DNA of 64,000 bases from Catenulispora sp. GP43 (GTDB lineage Bacteria; Actinomycetota; Actinomycetes; Streptomycetales; Catenulisporaceae): positions 620,001 to 684,000 of the forward strand of contig NZ_JBGCCT010000002.1 of NCBI RefSeq assembly GCF_041260665.1. Direction: 5' to 3'. The notes below the pieces were generated by a model. That model made no database searches and was not told where the DNA came from. It saw only the letters and a program-made list of their open reading frames with translations. Below are positions 63,059-64,000 of this stretch, piece after piece. The first letter of the stretch is position 1. Each line of letters opens with the position of its first letter. The translations under genes were made by a program, and so were the position numbers.

Positions 63059-63256
63059 ATGACCCGCAAAGTCGCCGACTGCCGACAGTTCCCCAGCGAG
63101 ATGAACTGCACGCTGACGATCTCCGGCGAGGAGCAGGAGGTCCTGGACGCCGCGACGATGCACGCGGTCGCCGTGCACGGCGAGACCGACACGCCGGAGT
63201 TCCGCGAGCAGCTCAAGACCTTCCTCGTCGAGGAGAAGGTCCCGGTCACCCACTGA
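63059..63256 (+). CDS. DUF1059 family small protein
   Basis: A 65-residue protein with the DUF1059 pattern: DCRQFPSEMNCTLTISGEEQEV, then AAVH-like HAVAVHGE and a C-terminal LKTFLVEE. Two Cys near the N-terminus (DCRQ, MNCT) are conserved in the family. GAAAGAGGG precedes the ATG at 63059. Function unknown. It lies upstream of the cupin gene with a hairpin between them. Confidence 0.85.
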   Translation: MTRKVADCRQFPSEMNCTLTISGEEQEVLDAATMHAVAVHGETDTPEFREQLKTFLVEEKVPVTH

Positions 63257-63283
63257 CACCGCGCCACCGCGCCACCACCGCCG

Positions 63284-63304
63284 CCCGGCCCCGGCGGGGC
63301 CGGG
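63284..63304. terminator. GC-rich hairpin between the DUF1059 and cupin genes
   Basis: CCCGGCCCC and GGGGCCGGG form a perfect 9-bp stem with a 3-nt loop, 27 nt after the DUF1059 stop and 19 nt before the cupin start. No T-run follows, so it may set the ratio of two co-transcribed genes rather than end transcription. Confidence 0.5.
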
Positions 63305-63323
63305 CCAGAACCCGGGAGGACCT

Positions 63324-63689
63324 ATGAAAGGCCTCTTACACCTATCGCTGGACAAGCCCGAGGAGACCCGCCCCTTCGAGCAGGGCATGGGCCACCTAGA
63401 CCTGGTCGCCATGGACGAGGGCGGTTTCGGCCGCGCCGTCTTCGAACCGGGCTGGCAGTGGTCCAAGCACGTCAAACCGATCGCCCACACCGAGAGCTGC
63501 GAAGCCGCGCACATCGGCTACTGCCTGTCCGGCCACATGCACGTGGTCATGGACGACGGCGACCAGGCCGACATCGGCCCCGGCGAGTTCCTGGAGATCG
63601 CTCCCGGGCACGACGCCTGGGTGGTCGGCCAGGAGCCCTGCGTCATGATCGACTGGCAGGGGTTCACCGACTACGCCAAGGCGAACTGA
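63324..63689 (+). CDS. Cupin domain protein
   Basis: A 121-residue single cupin. The first metal motif is loosely kept (EPGWQWSKHVKPIAHTESCEAAHIGYCLSG) and the second is DIGPGEFLEIAPGHDAWVVG. GGGAGG has ideal spacing before the ATG at 63324. It could be a metal-binding sensor or enzyme; no substrate can be named. Follows the DUF1059 gene. Confidence 0.87.
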   Translation: MKGLLHLSLDKPEETRPFEQGMGHLDLVAMDEGGFGRAVFEPGWQWSKHVKPIAHTESCEAAHIGYCLSGHMHVVMDDGDQADIGPGEFLEIAPGHDAWVVGQEPCVMIDWQGFTDYAKAN

Positions 63690-63713
63690 GGCGGGGTCGG
63701 CGACTCACGCCGC

Positions 63714-64000
63714 TCACGCGGCGTGGGGTCGGCCTGCCTCGTCATAGCGGCCCCGTCGGGGCTTGCGCCCGATGGCCCCCAGGACGGCCAGCTCCACCGG
63801 CGTCCCGATGTCCGTCGGGTCCGGGCGCCACAGCGGGCACGGCACCAGGCCGGGCTCGACCAGTTCCAGCCCCTCGAGATAGCCGGCGATCTGCTCGGGG
63901 CTGCGCAGGTTGTACGGCACCGCGCCGCTCTGGTTGTAGCGGCTGATGGCCTCCTGGTAGGCGGCGTTGGTGTCGGTGCCGTCGCGGACCACCAGGTAGC
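63714..64000 (-). CDS. DUF574-type SAM-dependent methyltransferase (C-terminal part, 5' end outside window)
   Basis: The last ~95 codons of a protein whose end reads RSPEQIAGYLEGLELVEPGLVPCPLWRPD, the C-terminal signature of the actinobacterial DUF574/Methyltransf_19 family. The frame stays open to the right edge, so the SAM-binding domain is not visible. Convergent with the cupin gene. Confidence 0.82.
   Translation of the reverse strand, partial: YLVVRDGTDTNAAYQEAISRYNQSGAVPYNLRSPEQIAGYLEGLELVEPGLVPCPLWRPDPTDIGTPVELAVLGAIGRKPRRGRYDEAGRPHAA

Overview
The window is high-GC (roughly 70%) bacterial chromosome. Dense operons with ATGA/GTGA stop-start overlaps, many GTG starts, a geosmin synthase, an NnaR-type nitrate regulator, an F420-type nitroreductase-like protein and DUF2332/DUF574-type methyltransferase relatives all point to a Streptomyces- or Catenulispora-like filamentous actinomycete. 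I see no insertion sequence, prophage, CRISPR array, rRNA or intact tRNA.

Layout. 1-6 kb: a truncated ABC ATPase, a helical-repeat protein of a local paralogue family, a GlxA-type AraC regulator, an MFS exporter and a secreted serine hydrolase behind a two-copy palindromic operator. 6-10 kb: a branched-chain 2-oxoacid dehydrogenase operon (E1alpha-E1beta-E2) divergent from an Lrp-type regulator. 10-19 kb: an assimilatory nitrate block (nasA-type reductase, FAD reductase, nirB, nirD, narK) divergent from nnaR. 19-22 kb: an APH-like kinase, small proteins and a possible leaderless leader peptide. 21.5-28 kb: phenylacetate catabolism (paaH, thiolase, paaK, paaR) divergent from paaN, with a PaaR-like operator between them. 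28-34 kb: miscellaneous enzymes (enoyl-CoA hydratase, CPT-like kinase, acetyltransferase, secreted beta-propeller, P450, nucleotidyltransferase).

34-45 kb: a minus-strand block of pta, ackA, two members of the helical-repeat family, a methyltransferase and a divergent shikimate-dehydrogenase-like protein, divergent from a phosphoketolase gene. Xfp, Pta and AckA together form a phosphoketolase-acetyl phosphate shunt. 45-64 kb: a decayed zinc-ribbon gene, geosmin synthase, SGNH hydrolase, acetyltransferase, winged-helix protein, lipoprotein, an overlapping pair of cyclic-di-GMP enzymes, a membrane-anchored penicillin acylase relative, VOC proteins, DUF2332, DUF1059 and cupin proteins, and a truncated DUF574-type methyltransferase.

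Three patterns cut across the genes. (i) Three paralogous alpha-helical-repeat proteins of unknown function, two encoded as an overlapping pair beside a methyltransferase and an SDH-like enzyme, are the best candidate here for an undescribed system. (ii) At least nine genes have a TANNNT box 6-7 nt before the start codon, the layout of leaderless transcripts. (iii) Short tandem arrays with periods of 7, 8, 12 and 17 bp sit just after or across stop codons, and in-frame 9- or 12-bp arrays sit mainly near protein ends.
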